A DNA stretch of 64,000 nt from Tretioscincus oriximinensis (GCA_022410635.1 JAJVDF010000359.1:859846-923845), one strand, 5' to 3'. Shown: positions 1 to 11,150, numbered from the stretch's first letter. Numbers and translations are program-made. The notes: generated by a model from the letters alone, not told the origin.

Positions 1-473
1 GTTTTAAGCCAGTGCTAATGTGTGAGTCCTTTTCATTTCATTTCTATCTCCATTGAGCTGGCAGTTGGAACAGGACAAGAAAACCTCCAGCTGTCACCAG
101 TGATAGTATAAAACAAAATGAGGAACTTCTGCAAAACCCATGTGTGTGTGTTCTTGCCCAGCCTGGCCCCTTTTGGGTCACAGAACTTCCAAGTCTGCCC
201 ATCACTAAGATGACATCCTGGAATCAGAAGAGGAAATTACATCAGTGGAAGGTGGGGCACTGGAAATCATGCAACCAAAAAAGGCCATGCTGCCCACCTT
301 TTTCTTGTTAATCTCTAAGATGCTATGAGTTTTCTTACCAAACTCTATAGCATCTAAAGAAGTTGGCCTGGGCTAGCAAACCTCATGCTGCCCATGCTGA
401 GGGTTCTTCTAAGGCCCTAAAGTTACAGAGTTTAAGCAAAATCGTGCAGTGCTCTAGTGTATTCTTTGTTTAC
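1..473. other. Non-repetitive flank, no gene seen
   Basis: No splice-linked reading frame and no clear repeat boundary is visible. The stretch is probably part of a PINX1 intron, inferred only from the position of the PINX1 last exon further right. Confidence 0.4.
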
Positions 474-828
474 TCATAAGAACCTAAGAGGAGCCCTGCT
501 GACTGGGGCTTGAGCCCATCTAGACCAGCCTTCTGTCTCACACAGGGGCCCACCAATTGCACCTGGGCAGTCTGAGCAGAAGAAGGCAAAATCTTCTACT
601 GTACTCAACACCCTGTAAATGGCACTTCAGGAGTACTGCTTGTTGCTCCATCTCGGAGGCAGCATCAAGACATCCATCCTAGTAGCTGTTTATACCCTTG
701 GCTTCCATGAACTTGTCTAATCCTGTTTTAAATCTATCCAGGCTGCTAGCTATCACCACTTCTGGAAGTAAATTCCATAGACCGATGACCCTCTGGGTGA
801 AAAAATACTTTCCTTTGTCTCAGGACTG
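474..828 (-). mobile_element. CR1-T 3' fragment
   Basis: Reading the minus strand, this is the end of a CR1 reverse transcriptase frame (FFTQRVIGLWN-type motif) followed by the CR1-T 3' UTR. The element's terminus faces left (CATAAGAACCTAAGAGGAGC). It is 5'-truncated, as is usual for CR1. Confidence 0.85.
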
Positions 829-894
829 CCTGCCTCTCCAACTAGGGAACTATCCCTAGTTATCCATTTTAATGACCATTGATACATCTGCTTC

Positions 895-1005
895 CCATTA
901 TTGTGGCTCCCTGTCTTAAAGTTATTCAGGCTATTTGCTACCACATCTCTTCTGATAGTTAATTCCATTAACCAAAATAACATTGTGGGTGAATAAATCC
1001 TTATT
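895..1005 (-). mobile_element. Short CR1-T fragment
   Basis: A degenerate copy of the CR1-T segment that normally carries the 'collapsed' C-terminal RT motif (LLPEEVVANSL-like). It follows the preceding CR1 fragment in the same orientation and may be an older duplicate or a separate insertion. Confidence 0.6.
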
Positions 1006-2392
1006 GAGGGCCTCATGGTTCTAGGGTATCATAGAGAAAATGATTTTCCTCTGTCCATCTTTTCCCAAGAAGCCACAATTGCAAAACGGGTGTTTTGCCC
1101 TACTGCTTTCAGCTGGTTGTATCCTCACCCCCATGATATTTGTCCTCCTGCTCTCCAGAGAGAAGCATTGTGCCTCTGCTGCTCATGGAGAATGTCTTAA
1201 ATTGGCTGCCTTCTGTCTGAAGTACTTTTCTTGGCAGCAGTTCCAAAATTTTCCTGCCCGGTCTTTGAAAATCTAGAAGTAAACATAATATTCACCAAAT
1301 TCATTCCACTGCCTAAATACTTATGTTCTCTCTATGTTCTCTCTCTCTCTTTCGCTTCCTTATTTATTTGTTAGCATTCTTCTTTTCTCAGCAAAAATTG
1401 TTTATTTTCTACTTTCAAACATATATGTAAAACTTGTTTGGCTTTCTAGTTNAAACCAATAAATTGTATTTACGGTGAGATAGTAAGTTATGACTGTAAA
1501 TGTCTACCATGCACCATGTTTCCCACAGGATCACTGTAATGTTGATATTATAGCTTATCTGCATTATTGACCATGTGTCAGTTGTTCATTCATTCAATTA
1601 CTGACTTACCTTTCTATCTTCCTGTAACGTAGATGCCTGATGTGTGACGTGTATTCTAGATGTGTATTCTTAACCTATATGCAGAGGTGACTTATATATC
1701 TTTTTGCTATTTTGTTTTTATGGACTTTATAAACAAAGCTAAAACCATTCCTGATGGAATGAAATAAACATGTCTGGAAGAAGCTACAACTTTACAGCCA
1801 GCTTATCCTGCAGGTCTCTGAAAGGTGCATGTGTTTGTAGGAATTGGACCAAACCAATTCCTAACAAAACTTCTTTAGAAATTTAGGCTATTAGACATTT
1901 CCAAGTGCATCGTGACTTCCATTTCTTNTATAAATTCAATTTTTAAAAAATCAGCTAGCCTGCCCCTTATCAAAAATGTTAGTTTCTGCATTTGGATTCA
2001 ATCTGTTTACTTGATAACCCAGTCTAGATTACAACTTGAATAAAGTTTAAAACTAGAAGGAGGATTATACACAAATGGTATCGAACCCTGGCATAATTAG
2101 CACATTTTTTCTAAATATAAACGGTTTATGTTGGCACGGATGCTAGCAAAGAGGATTATATTACCATATGATTTGGGAATGTGAAATAGTACAGGAGTAT
2201 TAGAAAAAGATTCAAGAAGAAATTAATAATATGTTAATGATAAATTAATAGCTTGTGCACAAATAGTTCTAGTAGGTGGGTAGAAAGATAAGACTAAATG
2301 GTTGATTACTAAATGGTATAATTCTATTATAAATAACAAATAGTTGTATTAATAATGCAAACAGGGCCGAATTTAGGCAGCATTTTGCCCCT
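1006..2392. other. AT-rich sequence, nothing recognised
   Basis: The short reading frames here have no splice context or familiar motif. A CT-rich stretch lies near 1330-1355. Probably intronic. Confidence 0.4.
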
Positions 2393-2760
2393 GGGAAGAA
2401 GAGTGAGGACAGATAAAGGAAAGTATTTTTTCACCCAGAGGGTCACTGGCCTGCGGAATTTACTTCCAGAACAGAGGGTGATAGCTAGGAACCTGGATAG
2501 GTTCAAGACAGGATTAAATATGTTTATGGACACCAAGGGTATAAATAGCTACAAGGTGGATCTTTTGAAACTGCTGCCAGGGGGGAACGACAGGCAGTAC
2601 TCGTAAAATATCATTTGCAGGGCTTCGAGAACAGGAGAAGATTTTGTCGTCTTCTGGTCAGACTGCCCAGGTGCAATTAGTGGGCCTCTGTGTGAGACAG
2701 AAGGCTGGACTAGATGGCTCTGGCCCTATTCAACAGGGCTCCTTTGATGTTCTTGTTCTT
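2393..2760 (+). mobile_element. CR1-T 3' fragment
   Basis: Begins in the CR1 C-terminal coding segment (VRTDKGKYFFTQRV is readable in frame at about 2403-2444) and runs to the terminal GTTCTTGTTCTT. It includes the typical GACTGCCCAGGTGCAATT tail. Confidence 0.85.
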
Positions 2761-3261
2761 TCCATTCCACTCCCAGCACTGTCTACTTAACCAAATGGAA
2801 TATTGGGAGTTATGGTTCAGGAGCATCTGAAGAACCCCATTCTGCTCTCAGCTATAAAGAGTGTGGGAAGGTGGCTATTTAACATAGCACACTAGAGTTT
2901 GACTTCACTTTCACTTGTGAGCAGAGGAGAGACCAAAGAGAAGGCTGAGACCTGTCCTCATTAAGCAACCCAACGCAATTGCTTGCTTTGCATCTGCTTG
3001 TCCGCTTTGCATGGTATACAGTTTTGTTAACGGGAACAGTAGCTGGTCAGGAAGACTAATTGTGNAGACAACTATTGGAAAAGCCTGGGTTAGCCAGTAG
3101 GAGTCTATGAATTTAGGGTATAATTACACAAGCAGCACTAAAGACTGAAGAGCTTGAATTTTATTTAGTACGATAGCCTCTCAAAATACGCAGATGGTCC
3201 TTTCCAGGAAATGTTTGGTGAATGCTGGACTTTTATCTAGTAACTTCTTCATGAAGGCAAC
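2761..3261. other. Unassigned sequence
   Basis: No gene evidence. A fragment near 2797-2835 resembles the common GGGAGTTATGGTT-type inverted repeat, but is too short to classify. Confidence 0.3.
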
Positions 3262-3345
3262 TGGATGATCATGGGCAAATCACAGTCCTTTAGAACTCTC
3301 TCAGCCCCACATACTTTACAGGGTGCCTGTTGTGNATAAAGCAAC
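3262..3345 (+). mobile_element. SINE-A body fragment
   Basis: Matches the SINE-A body (TCACAGTCCTTTAGAACTCT and CAGCCCCACATACTTTACAG). The tRNA-like head is missing. Confidence 0.7.
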
Positions 3346-3394
3346 AAGAAAACACTGCTTTCTTTAGTCTTAGTAGAAAGTCTAACAAGGGGAC

Positions 3395-3785
3395 TTGCAG
3401 CAATTGGAGACTAACAGGAGAAAGATACGATCTTTCATAGAACTATGACTTCAGATGCATCTACGAAAGCTCCTGCCACCTACCTTTCTCTTGTCATTAT
3501 TTTTATTTATTTATTTGTACTTATATCCCGTCCTATACCCGAAGATCTCAGGGCGGCCAACCATAGGAGGGCGCACATAGCTTTTGTTGCTTTCTCCACA
3601 ACAGACANCCTGTGAAGTAGGTGGGGCTGAGAGAGTTCTAAAGAACTGTGACTGGCTCAAGGTCACCCAGCTGTCTGTCTGGAGGAGGGTGGAATCGAAC
3701 CGGAAGTTGACCAGACAAGAGTCCAACGCTCTAACCACTACACCAAACTGGCTCTTAGTCTCCAAGTGCTACAAGCCCCCTTGTT
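3395..3785 (+). repeat. CATCTGAAG repeat split by a SINE
   Basis: The left part (to about 3500) has CTACGAAAGCTCCTGCCACC and ends TTTCTCTTGT. The right part resumes at about 3755 with TTAGTCTCCAAGTGCTACAA. In intact copies these two pieces are continuous, so the SINE-A between them inserted later. Confidence 0.6.
3505..3754 (-). mobile_element. SINE-A, nearly full length
   Basis: On the minus strand: tRNA-like head GAGCCAGTTTGGTGTAGTGG, A-box and B-box regions (GGTTCGATTCC), the CAGCTGGGTGACCTTG body, and a tail with GATATAAGTACAAATAAATA. The ATTT-rich left end is the element's 3' tail. A tRNA origin is established for SINEs of this kind. The exact family name was not checked. Confidence 0.85.
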
Positions 3786-3944
3786 GTTGTCNTTGTTGTT
3801 ACTGCTGCCATTGCTACCGCTACTATTTCTTCTACTTGCAAATGGTACTTCAGGAATCCTAAGATATTCAGTCATGGAGACACAGATTGAAGACCACTAA
3901 CACACAAGCGACTGTATCCCCCTTAAGTCTGTGTTAGTAGATTT

Positions 3945-4382
3945 CAGGAATCCTGCCTGTTGCTGCATGACAGAGACAGTATCCAGTAGCTATTTATAGC
4001 CTTGGCTTCCATGAACCTGTCTAATCCTGTCTTAAAGCTATCCAGGCTGCTATCTGCCACCACCTCTTCTGGAAGTCAATTCCAAAGACCAATGACCCTC
4101 TGGATGAAAAATACACTTTCCCTTGTCTGTCCTCATTCTTCTGTCCATCAGTTTCAATAGAGCCCCCCTGGTCCTAGTGTTGCGTTGACAGAAAAATATT
4201 TTCTCTATTCACCTTCTCCATGCCATGCATGATACACTTCAATCGTATCAACTATTAAACACTGTCTTTTGAGGCTGAAGTGCCCCAGACATTTCAGCCT
4301 GGTTTCATAAGAGAGGTGCTTCAGCCCCTTGATCACCCTTGTGGTCCTTTTCTACACCTTGTCTGGTTCCACAATCCCTTTT
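3945..4382 (-). mobile_element. CR1-T fragment
   Basis: Minus-strand CR1 covering the C-terminal RT segment (LEHLPYE to GLWNLL-type motifs, now frame-broken) and part of the 3' UTR. Truncated at the 5' side near the Q-K-R-A-T-R region. Confidence 0.85.
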
Positions 4383-5084
4383 CTCCAAATAAATCGAATC
4401 TGTATAAATTAAGCCATTGGCAATTATTTTAAAAAATCACATCTAATGATTCCAACAGCTTCCATTGACCATTGACTACCACTGAGTTGACCTCACAAGG
4501 GCTTATAGCAACCATGGAAGGTGTCCTAGGCTGAGAGCCAGTGAGGAGCTATGAACTGAATTTGAGATCTGAATTCCCAGCTCTTGATTTGACTCTACAT
4601 CCCAATGATCCATTGCAGAAGAATGTTTCCATCAACCATATCATTATTCAGTTGGGATTAAAGAGTCCATTTGCGTCCGTCTTTTTGAGTAATATCAAGG
4701 AACTTTTCTCCATGTACTCTGGAGGCTCCTTACATGGGCCAGTATGGACTTCTTTTCCCCTAGTCACAGCATAGTTTTCACCTATCTTTAATTTTGTTTT
4801 GAATCATTTGATTAAGAGTTCGGGATACAGGATGTAAATAATAAATAGCAGGTGGCCAGCATCACGTAGATTTCAGATACTTATCAACTTACATATTGGC
4901 CTACATTTCCAACTCAAGTTTGGTTAACAAGAGCCATAATTAAAGGAACTTATAAACAATAATTAAGAGAGAGTGAGCGTGAAGCCTCCATTATTATTAA
5001 AATCTGTACCCTATATATATTATATATATATATAGACCAAGTATCATAAACTGCTTTGTCTCACAAAAACAAACAAATGTTGTT
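4383..5084. other. Unassigned AT-rich sequence
   Basis: Contains a TA-rich microsatellite at about 5012-5034. A 77-codon open frame at 4541-4774 has no recognisable domain and no convincing splice sites. Confidence 0.35.
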
Positions 5085-5946
5085 TTGCATCTTTATAAAT
5101 CTGTGGTGAGGCCACATTTGGAATGTTGTATTTCATTCTGGTCACTACATCTCAAAAATGATAGTGTGGAACTAGAGAAGGTGCAGAAAAGGGCCAAAAG
5201 AATGTTCAAGGGACTGGAGCAAAATCCCTTAAGAATTCAGGCTGCAATGTCTGGACCTCTTCAGCCTAGAAAGAAGGTGTCAAGAGGTGATCTGATTGAA
5301 GTGTATTAAAACAAGCATGGGGTGAATAAGGGGAATAGAGAAAAAATATCTCTATCACACAGCACTAGGACCAGAGGATATTCCTTGAAACTGATGGGCA
5401 TAAGAATGAGAACAGACAAAGGAAAGTATTTTNTCACCCAGAGGATGATTGGCTTTGGAATTTATTTCCTGAAGAGGTGGTGGTANCTAGCAGCCTGGGC
5501 AGCTTTAAGACAGGATTAGACACATTCATGGACACCAGGTGTAAAGATAGCTACTAGGATGTATCTTTCAATACTGCCTAAGGGATGGAGCAACAAGCAG
5601 GATTCTTGAAGTACCATTTACAGGGAGTGGAGGACAGGTGAGAGTTTTGCCTTCTTCTTCATACTGCCCAGGTGCAATTGGTGGACCAGTGTAGGATACA
5701 ACAGGCCCCATTTGGCTCATCCATATGCCAGTATAGACTACGGCAGGCCCCATTCGGAGCCTGCCATAATCTACACTAACATGCGGATGGCAGATGCCTA
5801 TTCCAAGAGTCGAGAACAAATAAGGGTTTTACGTTCTTCTGCTTCAGACTGACTAGTTGCAATTGGTGGGTCCACTGTATGGGATAGAATGCTGGACTAA
5901 ATGGGCTCTGGCCTCATTCATCAGCACTCCTCTTACGTTCTTATGT
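5085..5946 (+). mobile_element. CR1-T copy carrying a hairpin element
   Basis: Starts at the CR1 motif LYKSVVRPHLE and runs through the terminal TTACGTTCTTATGT. At 5684-5805 it is interrupted by a hairpin element, after which about 75 bp of the CR1 tail (GAGTCGAGAACA onward) appears a second time. This is one of six loci with the same chimeric arrangement. Confidence 0.85.
5684..5805 (+). repeat. Hairpin element within CR1 tail
   Basis: GACTACGGCAGGCCCC is followed by its approximate reverse complement (GCCTGCCATAATCTACACT), giving a stem of about 26 bp. Left junction is after CAATTGGTGGACC. Right junction is before GAGTCGAGAACA. The same two junctions recur at five other places in the window. 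Confidence 0.8.
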
Positions 5947-6149
5947 ACCTTTTTGCAAGGAGGCTAATCCTGAAAAAAGAAATACTTTCCTTTGTCATTC
6001 TTCTGCCTTTCAGCATCACATAATGCTCCCCCCCTCCCCAATCCCAGGGTGCATTTGTGTTCCTTCAACTGGCCAGAGCCCAAGTCATTTAGAGCTTTAT
6101 ACGCTAATATCAACACCATCATTCTGCACCTGAGCTTCCACCACTTCTA

Positions 6150-6530
6150 GAGGAGGTCCGGAGATTGAATTGACAACCCTTTGCTTTCCGGGTGGTTTGC
6201 TCTGCCGTTGAGGAGGTTTGGGACTGACTCAGCAGCCCTTCGCTTTCCAAACATTTCCACCTAGCATGGAGCTACAACCGCTCCCAAACTCCATGGACAC
6301 TTCTATGCAGTGTTCCTGACAAAAATGCGGAAGTGGTTTACCATTCCCTATCTCTGCGGAGGAGCTGGAGATTGAAACAACAACCTCTGCTTTCCACTCA
6401 GTTAAATTCACCACTGAGCGACAGTCCCTCCCAGGCGGTGGACAGCTAAGCAGTTTTATTGGCAGGGATACCGTAATGGTTTGCATTGCCTGCATGTGGG
6501 GAAAGACTGGGGATTGGAACCGAGGCTCTA
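6150..6530 (-). mobile_element. Degenerate tRNA-SINE relics
   Basis: Three times on the + strand a GAGGAG...GAGATTGAA...CAACCT...TGCTTTCC pattern occurs (about 6150-6200, 6210-6250, 6355-6425). It reads as the reverse complement of a tRNA-like head with a B box. The copies are old and partly tandem. Confidence 0.45.
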
Positions 6531-6559
6531 AAATTGAAATCCCTACTCCAGAGAGGGTG

Positions 6560-7466
6560 AGGGTGCTGAGAAAACAGAAAGGCCCACTTTAGGAAAACTA
6601 TTTTCATTTTTTCTTCTTCTGGGGGAGTAGCCCTCCCTCCCTCCTCCCACTACTCAAACAAGTAAAGGCCTGCGAGTCTCCTTGGGGTCGTGCCTGTGTT
6701 GGAGAGCAGCCGGAAAAGCCGATAAGACTCCCAGGAGGGGAGCCTTGGGCTTATCTTGCCAGAGCACACGGTCTTCTGAGAGCGTATCCTTTTCCTGTCT
6801 TCTGACCGTCAGACGTAAACTGACCATCTCCCAGCAGCCAGGACTTCAAACGGGGTCNGAACGTCTGTGGGGCAGGAACCTTTTCTCCTACACGACTTTG
6901 GTGGCCAAGGAGGTGAAAGTGGGCCAGCCCTTGTCCTGAGAAGCAAGATGTGGTGGTTCTTTTTTCTTTCTGCTTTTGCTTTGTTTTCATGATTTGATTT
7001 TTTTTCTTTTTAAAAAAAGGTTGTTTTTTTCTTTTTTCATCCCCTGAAATGCTCTGATAACAGCTGGGTCAGTCACAAAGCATCTGTGTGTATATTTTGT
7101 TTAAGCCAGGGCGAATTCAGCGTTCCCCTCCTGAGTTTGTTTGCTTAAGACCTTTCCCAGAAGGGAAAGTAAAAGGAGGAAAGAGATTTTTAAAAATAAG
7201 AAGAATAAGAGTAAGAAAGGAACCTGCCGCCTTCAGGTCAGATTCTGCTTAACTTAGGGATTTCTTGGGGAAATCTTACAGGAACGAAACGGTGTGTAAA
7301 AAGGTTAGATTGGCAAGATACGTCTGTGTACGCACTCATCGTGTGCCAGAAGCAGCTGTTCTAGGTGGCTGTAANGAATGTGTCCTCCACATGAAGTAGG
7401 TAAGGAAATCCTTTTCCCCAGGGATCTACGTAAGTAGGAACATAAGAGGAGACCTGATGGACAGAA
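6560..7466. other. Unassigned sequence, no gene
   Basis: Poly-T and poly-A runs near 6985-7030. Short overlapping frames on both strands at 6682-6990 lack splice support. Confidence 0.35.
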
Positions 7467-7827
7467 GAGTAGGAAGAAGGCAAAGGAAAGTATTTTTTCA
7501 CCCAGAAGGTCATCGGCCTTTGGAATTAACTTCCAGAAGAGGTGGCGGTAGCTAGAAGGCTGGATAGCTTTAAGACAGGATTGGACAAGTTTATGGACAC
7601 CAAGAGTAGAAATTGCTACTAGGGTGGATCATTTGATGCTGCCTCCGAAATGAAGCAACAGGCAGAATTCCTGAAATACCAATTGGAGGGAGTCGAGAAC
7701 AGGTGAAGATTTTTCCTTCTTCTGTTCAGACAGCCCAGGTGCAATTGGTAGGCCAATGGGCGAGACAGAAGGCTGGACTAGATGGGCTGTAGCACGATTC
7801 AGCACGGCTCTTCTTATGTTCTTACCT
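7467..7827 (+). mobile_element. CR1-T 3' fragment
   Basis: GGAAAGTATTTTTTCACCCA through GGCTCTTCTTATGTTCTTA. Contiguous and only moderately diverged from the other CR1-T copies. Confidence 0.88.
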
Positions 7828-7910
7828 GCTGGATCAGGCTATAATCCATCTTCTTCAGGATCCTGTCCCTCACAGTGGGCCATCATGGCTTCTGGAGATC
7901 TCACGCAGAA
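7828..7910 (-). mobile_element. Small CR1-T tail fragment
   Basis: The stretch CCTGCTGGATCAGGC to CGCAGAAGAAGGC matches a reversed CR1-T terminus. Confidence 0.5.
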
Positions 7911-7929
7911 GAAGGCAGCAAGAACTCAA

Positions 7930-8198
7930 CAACAAATGGAGTGGGAACCCTGGGCAGGGCCTTCTGGGTCCTTGTCCCCAGACTATGGAATAGTCTCCCC
8001 CTTGAGGCACCTGTCAGTCACCATCACTTTATTCATTCAGATNCTTGAAAATGAACCTCTTTAACCTATCCTTTGATTGAAGAAATGCCATTTTCTTTCT
8101 CACCTTCAGATGCTGTTTTAATATACCAATTTTTATTTTTGCTTTTATGGTTGGCTGCCCTGAGACCTATACAGGGCAGGGTATAAATAAATAAACCC
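7930..8198 (+). mobile_element. L2-like LINE 3' end
   Basis: Encodes a decayed version of the L2 C-terminal signature (L-W-N-S-L-P), followed by a 3' UTR with GTTGGCTGCCCTGAGACCTA and a (AAAT)n end. Compare the better copy at 12490-12826. Confidence 0.65.
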
Positions 8199-8670
8199 TG
8201 CTGAATGGGGCCACAGCCCATCTAGTCCAGCATTGTGTCTCGCACAGTGGCCCACCAATTGCCCCTGGGCATCTTAAAACTTTCACCTGCTTTCCCTCTA
8301 TCTGTTGCTCCTTCCCAGAAGCAATTGCTCCTGTTGAAACAGAAGCAGTAGCTGTTGCTCCATCCCAGAAGCAGGATCAAGACATCCATCCTAGTAGCTA
8401 TTGGTACTCTTGGCTTCCATGAATTTGTCTAATCCTATTTGACAGCTAGTGTCCACTGTCCTCTCTGGAAGTAATTTACACAGACCAGTGATCATTTCAT
8501 ATAGGGCTGTGTTGTGCGTTAGAGAAANCAGTTTTTCTCTGTTCACCATATCCATCCCATGAGTGATTTTATGCACCTGTTAAGTGCCGTCTTTTGAGGC
8601 TGTAAAGGCCATGGGTTGATAAGAGATTTTTCTCCCGTTCCTTAACCAATCTCCAGTTCCACAATACCTT
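8199..8670 (-). mobile_element. CR1-T fragment
   Basis: Minus-strand CR1-T from the 3' terminus (CCCTGCTGAATGGGGCCACA) to the LEKVQ region. It contains a small internal duplication of the GTTGCTCCATCCCAGAAGCA segment (8299-8375). Confidence 0.8.
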
Positions 8671-8729
8671 TCTAAGGTCCGTCCTTCCCATGAACAATCA
8701 GGGATCACTCCCTTCAGTGTTGACTTGTT

Positions 8730-8980
8730 TAATTTCCATGCAGTCCAAGGAGCTCTCAAACATCTTCTTACTGCTCTGTTGGTTCAGTGGTGCCCAACTC
8801 TTCATGACCCCATGGTCCATTGCATACCCTGCTCCACTGCCTCCCAAAGCCTGGTCAAACCTATGTTGGTTTTCTCCATGGCACTATCTATCTACCTCAT
8901 TCTTGGCTGTCCCCGTCTCCTTTTGCCTTCCATCTTTCCAAGGATCAAGGTCTTTTCCACTAAGTCTCTTCTTCACAAGA
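8730..8980 (-). mobile_element. BovB (RTE-clade) LINE fragment
   Basis: The + strand shows GTGCCCAACTCTTCATGACC, CCATGGTCCATTGCATACCC and CATCTTTCCAAGGATCAAGG. These correspond to the antisense of the BovB 3' coding region known from squamates and ruminants. Many substitutions make it an old copy. BovB in squamates is established; assignment of this copy is by pattern recall. Confidence 0.6.
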
Positions 8981-8984
8981 CGCA

Positions 8985-9130
8985 CGGAGGTGCAAGAGGT
9001 TCGTGGCCGAGTTCATGGCCCATGAGTCGACCATGGAGTGGGGTGAGTGCCTTCTACTGGCCTCAGCTCCAGCCAACCCAGTGGTTGAAACCAAAGAAAT
9101 TTACAAGTAGATTAATAAAAGCAAGCCTTC
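8985..9130 (+). mobile_element. SINE-B head fragment
   Basis: GGGTGAGTGCCTTCTACTGG and CCTCAGCTCCAGCCAACCCA match the SINE-B body, following a degraded tRNA-like head. It directly abuts the BovB fragment. Confidence 0.6.
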
Positions 9131-9168
9131 AGGTGAATAATAACCGTGTAAGTTTCTCTGAGCCATGG

Positions 9169-9492
9169 TTACGTTCCCAGCTCTGGCATTGAGCCATAAA
9201 GGACCAACACTAGATTCTGAACTTTATCATTGGCAATTCCTTCCTTATTAATGGCACAGATTAGAAGCAGCTTAAATTTATTTGATGTCAGAATCTGAAT
9301 CAGTTCATTTTTACCCACTTCGACTCCAATCATCCAAGAATTACTTCCGACGTTGACAGCACAGTTGTGGTTAGTGGAGGAGTTTCGCCTCTTCCTGGTA
9401 GTTATTTTAATTTCTTGCAATCCCATCTGCAGTGAAGTTGTCAGATTTCCTGCATCTCCTTGCAAGAAGCCACCCAAAGCATGAATTAGCTC
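9169..9492 (-). pseudogene. Unidentified minus-strand open frame, possible relic exon
   Basis: A 108-codon frame is open from E-L-I-H-A-L to the stop at the left end. It has mixed hydrophobic/charged composition that reads like protein (IGVEVGKNELIQIL, KFKLLLICAINKEG). It matches no repeat elsewhere in the window. A TTTCCTTCCAG acceptor lies upstream (exon would start at 9530), but the frame is closed by a TAA between that acceptor and 9492. A weak donor-like GTAA overlaps the 3' stop. The IGV...L...LLLIC spacing vaguely recalls L7Ae/RPP38-type folds. That is speculation, and I do not identify the gene. Confidence 0.25.
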
Positions 9493-9954
9493 TTATTAGT
9501 GGGGGGTACCGTTTCTCTACGCTCCATGTCCTGGAAGGAAATAATTTATTGTCTGTCATTTTTCTCAGAGAACTAATTCTGGTATTTTCATTACCCTGGG
9601 AGTTCAGAGAGGGAACACAGAACAGGTCAGACATTGTCAGGATGGTGGTTGCTGCTGGATGGTTGTGGTTTGAAGCTTTTCAGCTCTACGTGCATTCTCA
9701 CGGCAGAAGCACGCCTGGCACTTGGCAAGAAGCAGTAGGATAAGCAAGAGTAGCTCAAAATTCATTAGCTGCATTTATTTAAAATACTGTATATTCATGT
9801 ACAACTTCCCATTAGAATATAGTTTTGTAAGTTATGTACAAAGAAGAAACAGTTTAAATCAACACAGTTATATAAAAAATTGGGGGACATTCTTTTAGGG
9901 CTGTGAGAGCCAATTTGGTACAGTAGTAGTAGCAGTAGGATGAAGGAGGAGGAG
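9493..9954. other. Unassigned sequence
   Basis: AT-rich DNA between the minus-strand open frame and a SINE-B. A (TAG)n-like run sits at about 9921-9940. No gene evidence. Confidence 0.3.
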
Positions 9955-10200
9955 GAAGAGCAGAAGAACTGGGTTTGTATACCCCACCTTTCTCCCCTGA
10001 AGTGACTCAAAGCAGCTTAAAAGCTTATTTTTTCACCCAAAGGCTTTCATTCTATTTCCCCCCCATGTTGTGATGGTCCCCATTTATCTAATAACAATTT
10101 CTTGGTTTTGAATAGCTGGATTGGGTAGAGCCAAGACTAGTAGAGAGCGCTCATCCCTCTCCATAGTTGACACAGAGTCAAACTCAGGGCTCTTAACCAT
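9955..10200 (-). mobile_element. SINE-B
   Basis: The left end carries the reversed 3' tail (AGAAGAACTGGGTTTGTATA). The middle holds GCTTTCATTCTATTTCCCCC. The tRNA-derived head is at the right. Confidence 0.75.
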
Positions 10201-10202
10201 TC

Positions 10203-10435
10203 CACCACTGTATCGTGGTTAGAGTGTTGGACTCACATTTGGTCGTCTCCCGGTTCGATTCCCCACTCCTCCANGAAAGCCAGCTGGGTGACCTTGGGCC
10301 AGTCACAGTTCTTTTAACTCTCTCAGCCCCACCTACTCCACAGGGTGTCTGTTGTGGAGACAAAAAAAGATATGTGTGCCACCCTTTGGTAAACAAATGT
10401 GTTATAAATAAATGCATATCGTTATTATTGACATA
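10203..10435 (+). mobile_element. SINE-A
   Basis: tRNA-like head with GGTTCGATTCCCC, then CAGCTGGGTGACCTTGGGCC, ending ATAAATAAATGCATATCG. The 3' tail is rearranged. Confidence 0.85.
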
Positions 10436-10518
10436 CACAGCAAATGAGATTAATATGCTTGATTTTGTATAACAAAATCATAAATCAGACACTTCCCAAG
10501 CGCCTAGGACTGTGTGAT

Positions 10519-10660
10519 GTATTTATTTATTATTTGTTTATTTATTTGTACTTGTATCCCGTCCTATACCCGAAGGTCTGAGGGCGGCCAACCATAGATC
10601 AGCGCACATAGCTTTTGTTGCTTTCTCCTCACTCAGCCACTACACCAAACTGGCTCTCGT
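10519..10660 (-). mobile_element. SINE-A, internally deleted
   Basis: The 3' tail (TATTTATTTGTACTTGTATC) and the tRNA-head end (CACTACACCAAACTGGCTCT) are both present, but the central body is missing. The deletion falls near GTTGCTTTCTCC. Confidence 0.8.
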
Positions 10661-10664
10661 ATGT

Positions 10665-11040
10665 TGTGCACAGATCCGATTAAGGTGACCTTTTGCAATT
10701 GACAGATCATGATTTTGTCAATGTTTATTGTTTCCAAATGCCGGCTGAGATCTTTTGGCACAGCACCCAGTGTGCCGATTACCACTAGGACCACCTGAGA
10801 TCCTGATATCGGCTGAGTTTTTCCCATTGTTTTACCTCAATTCGACCGTCACCTGGTATGGCGACACTTTTTTCTTTTCCACAATCATGAGATCTGGCGT
10901 ATTGTGTTCCAAAACCTTGTCAGTCTGAATTTCAAAGTCCCAGAGTATTTTGGCATGTTTGTTTTCAACTACTTTTTCAGGTTTATGATCCCACCAGTTC
11001 TTTACCACTGGCAAATGGTAATTGTGGTAAATGTTGTCAG
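10665..11040 (-). mobile_element. R4/Dong-type LINE, endonuclease domain relic
   Basis: On the minus strand the segment encodes in succession W-W-D-H-K-P-E, ILWDFEIQTDKVLEH, a PD-type motif TPDLMIVEKKK, a G-D-G-R-I-E...YQDL stretch, and VVIGTLGAVPKDLSRHLE. This order matches the C-terminal restriction-like endonuclease region of R4/Dong-type non-LTR retrotransposons. One frameshift near 10850 and a short deletion after YQDL show it is dead. R4-clade elements are known from Anolis. The clade call is from motif recall. Confidence 0.7.
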
Positions 11041-11064
11041 TGAAGGTTTTGCTGTCTTCAGCTT

Positions 11065-11150
11065 GTGATGTTCAGGTGCAATTGTTGGACCTCTGGGTAA
11101 AACAGAACGCTGGAGCGAATGGACTCTTCCATCAGGGCTCTTCTTATATC
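11065..11150 (+). mobile_element. CR1-T tail fragment
   Basis: TTCAGGTGCAATTGTTGGAC through GGGCTCTTCTTATATCC. Degenerate terminal segment only. Confidence 0.65.

Noticed and set aside
3505..3754. tRNA gene candidate (A and B boxes)
   Set aside because: The boxes belong to a SINE-A with a 3' tail and poly-ATTT end. The same applies to the other SINE-A and SINE-B heads.
8725..9192. 155-codon + strand open frame
   Set aside because: It runs antisense through a BovB fragment and then a SINE-B. No independent evidence.
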